Positions 1 to 8,364 of a stretch of 64,000 nucleotides of DNA are shown here, piece after piece. This DNA is from Caulobacter endophyticus (GTDB lineage Bacteria > Pseudomonadota > Alphaproteobacteria > Caulobacterales > Caulobacteraceae): assembly GCF_029543245.1 (NCBI RefSeq), contig NZ_JARQWV010000006.1:1-64000 (forward strand), given 5' to 3'. The notes below the pieces were generated by a model. The model did no database searches and was not told the DNA's origin. It was given only the letters and a program-made list of their open reading frames with translations. Each line of letters opens with the position of its first letter. Positions within the stretch are counted from its first letter, which is position 1. The position numbers and the translations under genes were made by a program.

Positions 1-10
1 GCGGCTGTCC

Positions 11-90
11 TTGCCCGTGCGGGGCTGCCCCCCCCTCGTGTTGGGGGGGGTGGGGGGGGGGGGGGGATCGGCGGGGGGGGGGGGGGGCCC
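11..90. other. G-rich low-complexity tract
   Basis: The sequence holds several long G homopolymer runs interrupted by single T or short ATCGGC segments. No gene is supported here. Homopolymers this long are unusual even in a high-GC genome and may be a sequencing or assembly artefact near a contig edge. A slippage-prone intergenic tract is the alternative. Confidence 0.6.
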
Positions 91-112
91 ACGGCTGGCA
101 CGGCGTCCAGTC

Positions 113-246
113 TCGCCCCCTCCACCACTTCGTGGTCCCCCTCCCCCGCAAGCGGGGGAGGAGCGGGCTGCCTGGCCGACGTCTGGGAAGCTGAAAACGT
201 CCCCCCTCCGTCGCCTTTGGCGACACCTCCCCCAGAGGGGGAGGAT
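113..246. repeat. Intergenic palindromic repeat cluster
   Basis: A run of nested hairpins downstream of the TetR gene: a CCTCCCCC/GGGGGAGG stem near 141-162, and GTCGCC/GGCGAC plus CCTCCCCC/GGGGGAGG stems near 209-244. It resembles in style the CCTTCTCCC...GGGAGAGGG elements at 8.2, 10.9 and 44.4 kb. It probably acts as an mRNA end structure for the minus-strand TetR gene. No coding signal is seen between 1 and 248. Confidence 0.5.
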
Positions 247-248
247 CT

Positions 249-1424
249 TCAGAGCGCGCCGAACAGCCTTGCCTGAAGCTTGTCGCGCATCGCCCCGAAC
301 GCGGCCTCGCGGTCGGCGGGGGCGGCGAAGCGGAGTTTGCCGATCAGGCCGCTCATCAGGGTGGACCAGACCATGGCGTCCAGGCCGTCGGCGTCGTTGA
401 CGCCCTGGCGGCGCAGCATGCGCATCGAGGTGGCGCCGCGGGTGGCGCGGACGGCGGCGGCCAGGGGCTGGAGGGCCGGCTCGCGGGCGGCGGCCAGTTG
501 CAGGGCGCCCAGCGCCCGCACCCGGGCCGAGAAGCCGCCGGTGGGGGCCATGACTGTGGCGACGCCGGTGTCGTCGGCCGAAGCCAGGACCTCGGCCCGC
601 ACCTGGCGATGCAGCTCGACCATGGCCGCCTCGACGAGGTCGGCCTTGGTGCGGAAGAAGTAGGTGGTGGCGGCCAGCGACACCCCGGCCCGGGCGGCGA
701 CGTCGCGCTGCGTCAGGCGGAAGACGCCCCGGTCGGCGATGCCGGCGATTGCCGCCTCGACGATGCGGCGGGCGGTGTCGTTGGCGTGCTCGCGCTCGGG
801 CAGCACCTCGTCGGGCGCCGGCCCCGGCGGCGCGGGCTCGATCGGCGCCTTGGCCAGCCGCGCCCCCAGGCGCCGGAAGGCCGGGACCAGCCACAGCAGG
901 CGCTCGCCGGCGTCGGGCTCGACATGCAGCAGGGTCGCCAGCCCCACCGCGAGGCCGGCCCAGCCCTCAGCCTCAACTTCGGACACGCCGAGCACCAGCG
1001 CCGTCTCACGCCAGAAGGCGAACTCGGCCTCGCCGCCCTGCCCGGCTGCGGCTTGCAGCTCGGGGTCGCCGCCGACCTCGGCCTCGATCTCGAACTCGCC
1101 CAGCAGCACGAAGCCCAGGCGGCCCACCTCCAGACGCTCGGCGACCAGCAGGGTCAGACGGTCGGCCACACTGTTCCAGCGCGGGCCGCGCGAGACGCCC
1201 TCCGCCAGCGCCGAACGCTGACGCGCCGCCTCTTCCAGGGCCAGGGCCTGGATCCGTCGCAGGAAGCCGGCGCGATCGCCGAAATGGTAGTTCACGGCCG
1301 AGGCGGCCGCCCCCGCGCGGGCGGCGGCGGTGCGCGCGCTGACGGTCCCCAACCCCTCTTCCAGGGCGATGCGGTAGCCCGCCTGCGCCAGTTGGTCGGC
1401 GGGATCCAAGTCTGCGAAAGCCAT
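249..1424 (-). CDS. Tandem-domain TetR-family transcriptional regulator
   Basis: A 391-residue protein, about twice the usual TetR length, because it carries two TetR-like DNA-binding modules. The first is at the N-terminus, with a helix-turn-helix ending in VNYHFGDRAGFLRR. The second begins near the middle, with the sequence ending TTYFFRTKADLVEAAM. Each is followed by a helical ligand/dimerisation region. It probably represses the divergent TonB receptor at 1650. I chose the ATG at 1424 because a 15-residue extension to 1469 would translate a repeated, operator-like sequence. The ligand is unknown. Two half-operators bound by one polypeptide is an inference from the duplicated domain. Confidence 0.8.
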   Translation of the reverse strand: MAFADLDPADQLAQAGYRIALEEGLGTVSARTAAARAGAAASAVNYHFGDRAGFLRRIQALALEEAARQRSALAEGVSRGPRWNSVADRLTLLVAERLEVGRLGFVLLGEFEIEAEVGGDPELQAAAGQGGEAEFAFWRETALVLGVSEVEAEGWAGLAVGLATLLHVEPDAGERLLWLVPAFRRLGARLAKAPIEPAPPGPAPDEVLPEREHANDTARRIVEAAIAGIADRGVFRLTQRDVAARAGVSLAATTYFFRTKADLVEAAMVELHRQVRAEVLASADDTGVATVMAPTGGFSARVRALGALQLAAAREPALQPLAAAVRATRGATSMRMLRRQGVNDADGLDAMVWSTLMSGLIGKLRFAAPADREAAFGAMRDKLQARLFGAL

Positions 1425-1649
1425 GCCCCGTGTGTGGCTGGACAGCCGTTCGAATGCAAGTCTGGACAAGCGTTCAAGTTGCGCACCTCCCGAAACGATA
1501 GGCGCTGCTGACCGTCCATATTATGTCCAATATAATCAGTTATTTGATGCACTTTACAAGATTCCGTCGTCTAAATTTCACGACAGTTTCACACGGTACA
1601 TTCGTTCAAATTGCTATCCGCCCCTCGTCTTCATCGAGGGGAAGCCATC
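1425..1649. promoter_or_regulatory. Divergent promoter region with a 24-bp-spaced direct repeat
   Basis: This intergenic region is much more AT-rich than its flanks, especially 1515-1610. A repeated element CTGGACA-N2-CGTTC occurs at about 1438-1450 and 1462-1474, 24 bp apart, immediately before the TetR start. That spacing suits a two-module TetR protein. The region presumably carries promoters for both the regulator and the TonB receptor. A GAGGGGAAG ribosome-binding stretch precedes the ATG at 1650. Confidence 0.45.
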
Positions 1650-4496
1650 ATGACCCGCGCCAGCCGAAGCGCCGCCAAGGCCCTGCTGCTCACCACCGCC
1701 GCGCTCGCCCTGCCGATCGCCGCCCATGCCGCCGATGCGGCCCAGCCCGCCGCGATCGCGACCGCCGCCATGGCCACCGGCCGGGTGATCGGCTCGGACG
1801 GCGCCTATCTGATCGCCGCCGAGGTCAGCGCGCCGCAGCTGGGCCTGCGCACCACCACCGACCGCGAAGGCCGCTTCGCCCTGGCCCTGCCGGCCGGTCC
1901 GCAGAAGCTGGTCGTGCGCTATCCCGGCCTGCCCGACCGCGAGATCGAGGCGACCGCCGGCGCCGCGCCGATCACCGTCAGCTACGCCGACGCCCAGGAG
2001 ATGGAAGCGCTGGTGGTGACCGCCGGCCCGATCCTGGGCTCGCAGGCCGCGGCCATCGCCCAGCAGCGCGCCGCCGACAACATCATGAACGTGATCGCCG
2101 CCGACGCCATCGGCCGCTTCCCCGACCAGTCGGCCGCCTCGGCCCTGTCGCGCATTCCCGGCGTCGCCATCGAGCGCGACCAGGGCCAGGAGCGCTACGT
2201 CCAGCTGCGCGGCGCGCCCGAGCGCTGGACCGTGGTGTCGGTCGACGGGATGAACGTGCTGGGCGCCGAGGAACGGGTGTTCCGCTTCGACTCCGTGCCG
2301 GCCGTGGTCATCCAGACCATGGAGGTCAACAAGACCCTGACGCCCGACCAGCCGGCCGAGGCCCTGGCCGGCCGCATCAACATCGTCACCGCCTCGCCCT
2401 TCGACCGCCGCGGCTTCCACGTGTCGGGCGATATCGGCTACGGCGAGATGTCGCTGGGCGACGGCCCGCAGCGCCAGGGCTCGATCCGCGGCTCGTGGTC
2501 GAACGACAGGTTCGGCGTGGTCGCCGCGCTGGCCCACTACCGCCGCAACCAGACCACCGACAATCGCGAGATCAACTGGACCCGCGACGGCGACCTGAAC
2601 ACGCCCGACGACTTCTCCTTCCGCTCCTACCGCCTGGAGCGCGAGAACAACGCCGCGCAGCTGGGCCTGGAATACCGCCCCGACGGCGGCGGGCGGATCT
2701 TCTTCAACAGCCTGTATTCGGAATTCATCGACCGCGAACAGCGCAATCAGTACGACTTCCAGCTATCGCGCGCCCGCACCCAGACGGCGGCCAATCGCGG
2801 GGCCGACAGCGGCTTCGTCGACGGCGCGGCCTATACCGGCAGCTGGCAGTACGGCCGCTATTACAGCGACACCTTCGCCAACACCCTGGGCGGCGACCAC
2901 GACTGGGCCGACACCTCGATCAAGTGGCGGCTGAACTACACCCACACCGACGCCGGCGCGTACCTGCCGCTGATCCAGCAGAACTTCGGCCGCCTGTCGC
3001 TGGTCTACAGCGGCGCGACCTCGGGCATTCCGGACCTGGATCTCTACACGACCAGCGGCTCGGGCACGACCTACACGCGGGGGACGGCGCTGAGCGCCCT
3101 GCCGCAGACCGGCTCGCAGGCCGACGTGCTGATCCCGATCGTCTACACCACCGACACCGACGCCTGGACGGGCCAGGTGGACATCGCCCGCGACTGGACC
3201 TCGCTGGGCGCGGCCTCGACCTTCAAGGCCGGGGTGAAGTACGACACCCGCAAGGCGACCGGGAACACCTTCTCGGGCGTGCCGGGCTCGACGCCGATCC
3301 TGCAGAGCCTGGCCGCCCAGACCGGCGGGACCTGGAGCGTCACGCCCCGCATCACCAGCGCCCAGTGGGCCAGCGACTTCGCACGCGGCTGGGGCGTCAA
3401 CTACGTCGACAACATCGGCCTGCGCCAGGACCTGGACGCCCTGCTGGCCAAGGCCACGAACGCGGGCCTCTACAACGCCGCCGCCGCCGTGCAGCCGCAG
3501 GACCGCTTCGCCGTCGACGAGAACATCCTGTCGGCCTACGCCCAGAACAAGTGGCGGCTGGGCAAGTGGGAGGTGCTGGCCGGCCTGCGCGTCGAGAGCG
3601 TCGACCTGGAAAGCCGGGGCGTGGCGGTCGCCGGCGGCGTCCAGACCCCGATGACGGCCAAGCAGAGCTACACCGACCTGTTCCCCAGCCTGCACGTCAA
3701 TTACGAGGTCACCGACGACGTCAAGGCGCGCTTCGCCCTGATCAGCGGCGTGGCCCGGCCCTCGTTCGGCGAGGTCCGCACCAGCGTGTCGGTCGACGAC
3801 GTCGCCGAGACCATCAGCGGCGGCAACCCTGACCTGAAGCCCGAGCGCGCCTTCGGCTTCGACACGGCGCTGGAATGGTACCTGCCGGGCGCGGGCCTGC
3901 TGTCGGCCTCGGCCTTCTACCGCCGGATCGACGACGTGCTGTTCGACAGCGCCGCCATCATCCGCGACGACCGCTACGACGTCGGGACGCTGGACCGCAC
4001 CGGCTACACCTACTCGACCACGCTGAACGGTTCGGACGGCAGGATGGCCGGCCTCGAACTGGCCTACATGCAGCAGTGGCGGTTCCTGCCGGGCGCGCTG
4101 AGCGGCTTCGGCTTCCAGGGCAACGTCACCTTCCTGGACGGCGAGTTCAAGACGCCCGACGGCGTCAAGAGCGCCTTCCCGGGCCTGTCGGACACCATCG
4201 TCAACGCCTCGATCTTCTACGAGAAGTACGGCCTGTCGGCCCGCCTGTCGTACCAGTGGCGCAACGACTGGCTGGACGAGCCGAGCGCCGACGCCACCGA
4301 CCACACCTACTGGGCGGCCACCGAGCAACTGGACCTGTCGCTGCGCTACCAGGTGCGTGACGGCGTCACGGTCTATTTCGACGCCAGCAACCTCACCGAC
4401 GAAACGGGCATGCGCTACCAGGGCGCCGCCAACCGTCCCATCGAAGCCGAGGGCGTGGGCCGCCGGTTCATGGGCGGCGTGCGGTTCAACTTCTAA
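1650..4496 (+). CDS. TonB-dependent receptor, Xanthomonas/Caulobacter type
   Basis: A 948-residue outer-membrane receptor. It has a cleavable signal peptide (hydrophobic run ending AAHAADA), a carboxypeptidase-regulatory-like segment around residues 40-120, a plug domain with the DAIGRFPDQSAASALSRIPG signature of the TonB-Xanth-Caul group, and a beta-barrel ending in aromatic FMGGVRFNF. Proteins of this group take up oligosaccharides or other polymer fragments by TonB energy. The start is set by the Shine-Dalgarno GAGGGGAAG and the signal peptide. The phosphatase gene follows after 17 bp, so the two are probably co-transcribed. The substrate cannot be read from sequence; a phosphorylated or xylan-derived ligand is only suggested by the neighbours. 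Confidence 0.9.
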   Translation: MTRASRSAAKALLLTTAALALPIAAHAADAAQPAAIATAAMATGRVIGSDGAYLIAAEVSAPQLGLRTTTDREGRFALALPAGPQKLVVRYPGLPDREIEATAGAAPITVSYADAQEMEALVVTAGPILGSQAAAIAQQRAADNIMNVIAADAIGRFPDQSAASALSRIPGVAIERDQGQERYVQLRGAPERWTVVSVDGMNVLGAEERVFRFDSVPAVVIQTMEVNKTLTPDQPAEALAGRINIVTASPFDRRGFHVSGDIGYGEMSLGDGPQRQGSIRGSWSNDRFGVVAALAHYRRNQTTDNREINWTRDGDLNTPDDFSFRSYRLERENNAAQLGLEYRPDGGGRIFFNSLYSEFIDREQRNQYDFQLSRARTQTAANRGADSGFVDGAAYTGSWQYGRYYSDTFANTLGGDHDWADTSIKWRLNYTHTDAGAYLPLIQQNFGRLSLVYSGATSGIPDLDLYTTSGSGTTYTRGTALSALPQTGSQADVLIPIVYTTDTDAWTGQVDIARDWTSLGAASTFKAGVKYDTRKATGNTFSGVPGSTPILQSLAAQTGGTWSVTPRITSAQWASDFARGWGVNYVDNIGLRQDLDALLAKATNAGLYNAAAAVQPQDRFAVDENILSAYAQNKWRLGKWEVLAGLRVESVDLESRGVAVAGGVQTPMTAKQSYTDLFPSLHVNYEVTDDVKARFALISGVARPSFGEVRTSVSVDDVAETISGGNPDLKPERAFGFDTALEWYLPGAGLLSASAFYRRIDDVLFDSAAIIRDDRYDVGTLDRTGYTYSTTLNGSDGRMAGLELAYMQQWRFLPGALSGFGFQGNVTFLDGEFKTPDGVKSAFPGLSDTIVNASIFYEKYGLSARLSYQWRNDWLDEPSADATDHTYWAATEQLDLSLRYQVRDGVTVYFDASNLTDETGMRYQGAANRPIEAEGVGRRFMGGVRFNF

Positions 4497-4513
4497 ATCG
4501 GGACATCGAAACC

Positions 4514-5626
4514 ATGCTGATCCGCAACCTGCTGACGGCCGCCTGTGCGGCGGCCGTCCTCGCCGCCCCGGCCGTCCAGGCCCGCACGGCTTCCGCGTCG
4601 GTCACCGAAGCCTCGGTGGTGCTGAAGGACGGGACCTACCAGGTAGCCTGGAAGACCAGCCGCCCCGGCGCGCCGGTCGACCTCTATGTCGCCGGCTCGC
4701 CCGACGCCCCGCTGAAGGCCATGCGCAAGCTGGCCGACAACGACAAGGACGGCGCGGCGAGCGTGACCGCCGCCCAGGCCGGCGCGAACCGTCCCTATTT
4801 CTACGTCGTCGCCGATGGCGAGAAGACCGGCCTGCGCACCGCCACCCGCGTGGTGCCGCTGCAAGGCGCGGCCAATTTCCGTGACCTGGGCGGCTATTCG
4901 GCCGCCAACGGCAAGCACGTGCGCTGGGGCCAGGTGTTCCGCTCCAACGGCCTGTCGACCCTGACCGACGCCGACTACAAGACCGTCGGCGACCTGGACG
5001 TGCGTCTGGTCTGCGACCTGCGCACCGACCAGGAGCGCAAGACCCAGCCCACCGTCTGGCGTGGCGGCAAGGCGGTGCCGGTGTTCCTGAATTCGCCCAA
5101 GGCCGGGCTGGACATGGACATGCGGGCCCTGTTCGGAAACGGCCCGCCCAGCGCCCAGGCCGTGCGCGCCAACTTCATCGGCTTCTACAAGCTGATGCCG
5201 GACGCCTATGCCGGCGAGTACAAGGCGATGTTCGAGAAGCTGCTGGCGGGCGATGCGCCGATGCTGGTGCACTGCTCGGCGGGCAAGGACCGCACGGGCG
5301 TGGCCTCGGCCCTGATCCTGACCGCGCTGGGCGTGCCGCGCGCCCAGGTCACCGCGGACTACGCCATGAGCGAGACCCTGCTCGACACCGAGAGCGCCCG
5401 CCGGGCCATGGCCGCCGGCGCCAAGTCGGATGATCCGAACATGGCCATGTTCGCCAAGCTGCCGCCGGAGATCACCCGCGTGCTGATGCGCACCGAGCCG
5501 GCCTATGTGGAAGCCGCGCTGGACGCGGTGACCGAGAAGTACGGTTCGGTCGAGGCCTATCTGGACAAGGTGCTGGGCGTCGACGCCAAGGACCTGGCCA
5601 GCCTGCGGGCCCGCTATCTCGAATAG
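4514..5626 (+). CDS. Secreted tyrosine-phosphatase family protein
   Basis: A 370-residue protein with a signal peptide ending AVQA. It has the NFRDLGGY motif of the Y_phosphatase3 family and the phosphatase P-loop HCSAGKDRTG (CX5R, Cys nucleophile and Arg both present). Family members hydrolyse phosphotyrosine, phosphoserine or phosphoinositides through a cysteinyl-phosphate intermediate. The N-terminal 110 residues resemble an immunoglobulin-like extension before the catalytic domain. It is predicted periplasmic or extracellular. Linkage to a TonB receptor suggests it removes phosphate from an imported ligand, but that is inference. Confidence 0.88.
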   Translation: MLIRNLLTAACAAAVLAAPAVQARTASASVTEASVVLKDGTYQVAWKTSRPGAPVDLYVAGSPDAPLKAMRKLADNDKDGAASVTAAQAGANRPYFYVVADGEKTGLRTATRVVPLQGAANFRDLGGYSAANGKHVRWGQVFRSNGLSTLTDADYKTVGDLDVRLVCDLRTDQERKTQPTVWRGGKAVPVFLNSPKAGLDMDMRALFGNGPPSAQAVRANFIGFYKLMPDAYAGEYKAMFEKLLAGDAPMLVHCSAGKDRTGVASALILTALGVPRAQVTADYAMSETLLDTESARRAMAAGAKSDDPNMAMFAKLPPEITRVLMRTEPAYVEAALDAVTEKYGSVEAYLDKVLGVDAKDLASLRARYLE

Positions 5627-5630
5627 TAGT

Positions 5631-5663
5631 TTCATTTTGTGGGATAAACACTCACAAAATGAA
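5631..5663. promoter_or_regulatory. 11-bp perfect inverted repeat
   Basis: TTCATTTTGTG at 5631-5641 is exactly complementary to CACAAAATGAA at 5653-5663, with an 11-nt spacer. It begins 5 bp after the phosphatase stop. It is AT-rich in a GC-rich genome and lacks a T-tract, so an operator is more likely than a terminator. The binding protein is unknown. Confidence 0.45.
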
Positions 5664-5670
5664 TGGATAA

Positions 5671-5737
5671 TCCTCCAGATCGCTCTATGGTCTGACCAAT
5701 TCGACCAAGCTGCCTGACAGCTTTGCGATCTGGAGGA
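5671..5737 (+). promoter_or_regulatory. Leader hairpin sequestering the GH115 ribosome-binding site
   Basis: TCCTCCAGATCGC (5671-5683) is perfectly complementary over 13 bases to GCGATCTGGAGGA (5725-5737). The 3' arm contains the GGAGGA Shine-Dalgarno of the gene starting at 5743. If the transcript starts upstream of 5671, folding would mask ribosome access. The 41-nt loop contains a separate palindrome at 5688. A DNA-level function of the repeat is the alternative. Confidence 0.45.
5688..5698. promoter_or_regulatory. TGGTCTGACCA palindrome, GntR-type operator candidate
   Basis: The perfect palindrome TGGTC-T-GACCA is followed by a further half site, CGACCA, at 5702-5707. TGGTC-N-GACCA resembles operators of FadR-subfamily GntR regulators, several of which control uronate and sugar-acid genes. 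That would fit the alpha-glucuronidase directly downstream. No GntR gene lies in this window, so the regulator is unidentified. Confidence 0.4.
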
Positions 5738-5742
5738 AACCC

Positions 5743-8214
5743 ATGCGGCTGACGTCGCTGCTGGCCGGCCTTGTCGCCGCCGTCTTCGCCACCACCGCCT
5801 GGGCGCAGGACGCCTGGATCAGCGACAAGCGCACGCCGGGCGCCTTTCCCATCGCCGGCGCCGAGATCATCCATGCCGAAGGCGACTTCCCCGTCGTCGG
5901 CCTGGCCGCCAGCGACCTGCGGGACGACCTGGGTGCGGTGCTCGGCAAGGCCCCTTCCCTTTCGACCGGCAAGCCGAACGGCAAGACCGCCATCATCGTC
6001 GGGACGCTGGGCAGGAACCCGCTGATCGACGGCCTGGCGCGCGAGGGCAAGCTGGACGTCGGCGACCTTCGCGGCGCCTGGGAAAGCTTCGTCATCGCCG
6101 TGGTCGACAAGCCCGCGCCCGGCCTCGACAAGGCCCTGGTCATCGCCGGCAGCGACCGGCGCGGAACCGCCTTCGGCGCCTATGAGCTGAGCCGCGCGGC
6201 CGGGGTTTCGCCCTGGACCTGGTGGGCGGACGTAAAGCCCCAGCGCAAGAAGGCGCTGTACGTCGCCGCCGACACACGCCGGTTCGGCCCGCCGTCGGTG
6301 AAGTACCGCGGCATCTTCATCAATGACGAGGACTGGGGCCTGCAGCCCTGGGCGGCCAAGACCTTCGACCCGGCCTATGGCGACATCGGGCCCAAGACCT
6401 ACGAGAAGGTGTTCCAGCTGCTGCTGCGGCTGAAGGCCAACACCCTGTGGCCGGCCATGCACGAGGTGACCAAGCCCTTCAACGCCGACCCGGCCAACGC
6501 GGCCCTGGCCGACCGCTGGGGCATCGTCATGGGCTCGTCCCACGCCGAACCGATGCTGCGCAACAATGTCGGCGAGTGGAAAGCGGGCGCGGAGGCCTTC
6601 AACTACGCGGCCAATCCGGACGGCGTGCTCGACTACTGGCGCGAGCGGGCCAAGACCAACGGCCGCTACGAGAACGTCTACACCCTGGGCATGCGGGGCA
6701 TCCACGACTCCGGCATGGTCGGCGGCGGCGACATCGACGGCCAGCGCGCACTGCTGGAGAAGATCATCACCGACCAGCGCGGGCTGATCGGCCAGTATGT
6801 CAGCCCCAAGGTCGAGACCGTCCCGCAGGTGTTCACCGCCTACAAGGAGGTGCTCGACATCTACCGTTCGGGCCTGAAGGTTCCCGACGACGTGACCCTG
6901 GTCTGGCCGGACGACAATTTCGGCTACATCCGCCAGCTGCCGAACGCTCAGGAGCGCAAGCGGCCCGGCGGCTCGGGCGTCTATTATCACCTGTCCTATC
7001 TGGGCGCACCGCTGTCGCACCTGTGGCTGTCGACCGTGCCGCCGGCCCTGGTGATCGAGGAGATGGGCCGCGCCTACGACCTGGACGCCCGCAAGCTGTG
7101 GGTGGTGAACGTCGGGGACATCAAGCCGGCCGAGCTGGGCACGCAGCTGTTCCTCGACATGGCCTGGGACGTGGAGCGCGTGCGCGGCCTGGGCGCCCAC
7201 GGCTACGAGCAAGCCTTCGCGCGCGAGACCTTCGGGCCCGCGCAGGCCAAGGCGATCGCGGCGATCCTGGCCGAGCACCACCAGCTGAACTTCGAGCGCA
7301 AGCCCGAGCACCTGCAATGGTTCTGGGGCAAGGGTTCGACGCCGCGCTCCAGCCCGCTGTCGGTCGAGCAGGCGGACGTACGGCTGGCGCGGTTCGACGC
7401 CCTGGTGGCCGACCTCGACCGCGAAGCCGCCAGGATCCCGGCACAGCAGCGCGACGCCTGGTTCGAGCTGGTGGACTATCCGGTGCGGGCCGCGGCCCTG
7501 GCGAACCGCCGGTTCTTCGACGCCGAGGCCTTCGACCGGCTGATCGGCGCGCGGCCGGAGGAGGCGCATCGCCGCGCCGCCAGCGCCCGAGCGGCGGACG
7601 CGGAGATCACCGCCCTCACCCGCCGCTTCAACGAGGAGATCGCCGAAGGCAAGTGGCGCGGGATCATGTCGGTGGAGCCGGCCGACGGCTCGTGGACCTC
7701 GTTCCGCCAGCGGCCCTTCGCGGCCCCAGCGGCGGATGCGACCATGCCGCGCCTCCCGCCCTCGCCAGCAGAAGACGAAGGCCTGATCGTGGTCGAGGCA
7801 GAAACGGCCGGCGGACAGGGCTGGCGGCGGATCGACGGCCTGGGACGCGGCGGGGCGTCGATGGCGGCCGGCGACGTGCGGGAGGCCTCCGGCGGCGCGT
7901 CGCTGGACTATAGGGTGAAGCTGCCGGCCGGCGCCTGGGCGCTGGACCTCGACCTGCTGCCGACCTTCCCGCTGAACGGCCAGACGGCGCTGCGGCTGGC
8001 GGTCAGCGCCGACGGCGGCGCGCCGGCTGCCGTGGCTGCGCCGCGCAAGGTCGGCGACAAGGATTGGGCGCGGGGCGTAACCGACGGCCGCCTGCGGGTG
8101 GGCTCGGGCCTGACGCTGTGCGGCGGCGAGCGAACGGTGCGGGTGACGTCGGTGGATCCGGGGGTGGTGCTGGACGCGCTGGTGCTGCGGCCGGCGGGGG
8201 CGTGCGAGCAATGA
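5743..8214 (+). CDS. GH115 family xylan alpha-1,2-glucuronidase
   Basis: An 823-residue secreted glycoside hydrolase. A signal peptide (ending TTAWAQD) is followed by an N-terminal alpha/beta domain, the characteristic YRGIFINDEDWGL segment (about residue 185), and the LKANTLWPAMHE segment of the catalytic barrel. A C-terminal beta-sandwich (from about residue 680, starting near GLIVVEAE) completes the protein. GH115 enzymes remove (4-O-methyl-)glucuronic acid side chains from glucuronoxylan. The ATG at 5743 has a strong GGAGGA ribosome-binding site that can be masked by an upstream hairpin. The gene has its own leader and is probably regulated separately from the phosphatase gene upstream. 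Confidence 0.9.
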   Translation: MRLTSLLAGLVAAVFATTAWAQDAWISDKRTPGAFPIAGAEIIHAEGDFPVVGLAASDLRDDLGAVLGKAPSLSTGKPNGKTAIIVGTLGRNPLIDGLAREGKLDVGDLRGAWESFVIAVVDKPAPGLDKALVIAGSDRRGTAFGAYELSRAAGVSPWTWWADVKPQRKKALYVAADTRRFGPPSVKYRGIFINDEDWGLQPWAAKTFDPAYGDIGPKTYEKVFQLLLRLKANTLWPAMHEVTKPFNADPANAALADRWGIVMGSSHAEPMLRNNVGEWKAGAEAFNYAANPDGVLDYWRERAKTNGRYENVYTLGMRGIHDSGMVGGGDIDGQRALLEKIITDQRGLIGQYVSPKVETVPQVFTAYKEVLDIYRSGLKVPDDVTLVWPDDNFGYIRQLPNAQERKRPGGSGVYYHLSYLGAPLSHLWLSTVPPALVIEEMGRAYDLDARKLWVVNVGDIKPAELGTQLFLDMAWDVERVRGLGAHGYEQAFARETFGPAQAKAIAAILAEHHQLNFERKPEHLQWFWGKGSTPRSSPLSVEQADVRLARFDALVADLDREAARIPAQQRDAWFELVDYPVRAAALANRRFFDAEAFDRLIGARPEEAHRRAASARAADAEITALTRRFNEEIAEGKWRGIMSVEPADGSWTSFRQRPFAAPAADATMPRLPPSPAEDEGLIVVEAETAGGQGWRRIDGLGRGGASMAAGDVREASGGASLDYRVKLPAGAWALDLDLLPTFPLNGQTALRLAVSADGGAPAAVAAPRKVGDKDWARGVTDGRLRVGSGLTLCGGERTVRVTSVDPGVVLDALVLRPAGACEQ

Positions 8215-8215
8215 T

Positions 8216-8364
8216 CCTTCTCCCATAGGGAGAAGGTGGCCTGCGGAGCAGGTCGGATGAGGGGTTAGGGACTGAAGACGGCGTGCCGGCACGCCGGCTG
8301 GCGGCGTAACCCCTCACCCTCCCACGCTTCGCGCGGGCCCCTCCCTCTCCCTATGGGAGAGGGG
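8216..8364. repeat. Intergenic palindromic repeat, copy A
   Basis: A composite element bounded by the CCTTCTCCC-ATA-GGGAGAAGG hairpin at its left end and a CCCTCTCCC...GGGAGAGGGG hairpin at its right. It has an internal AGGGGTTA/TAACCCCT inverted pair flanking GACGGCGTGCCGGCA. It separates two convergent genes. A close relative lies at 44423-44570 and a shorter one at 10902-11027, so this is a dispersed chromosomal repeat. It is likely to form bidirectional transcript ends. Confidence 0.8.

Noticed and set aside
1523..4360. Long Arg-rich frames overlapping the TonB receptor
   Set aside because: They are high-GC shadow frames with no domain, ribosome-binding site or sensible composition.
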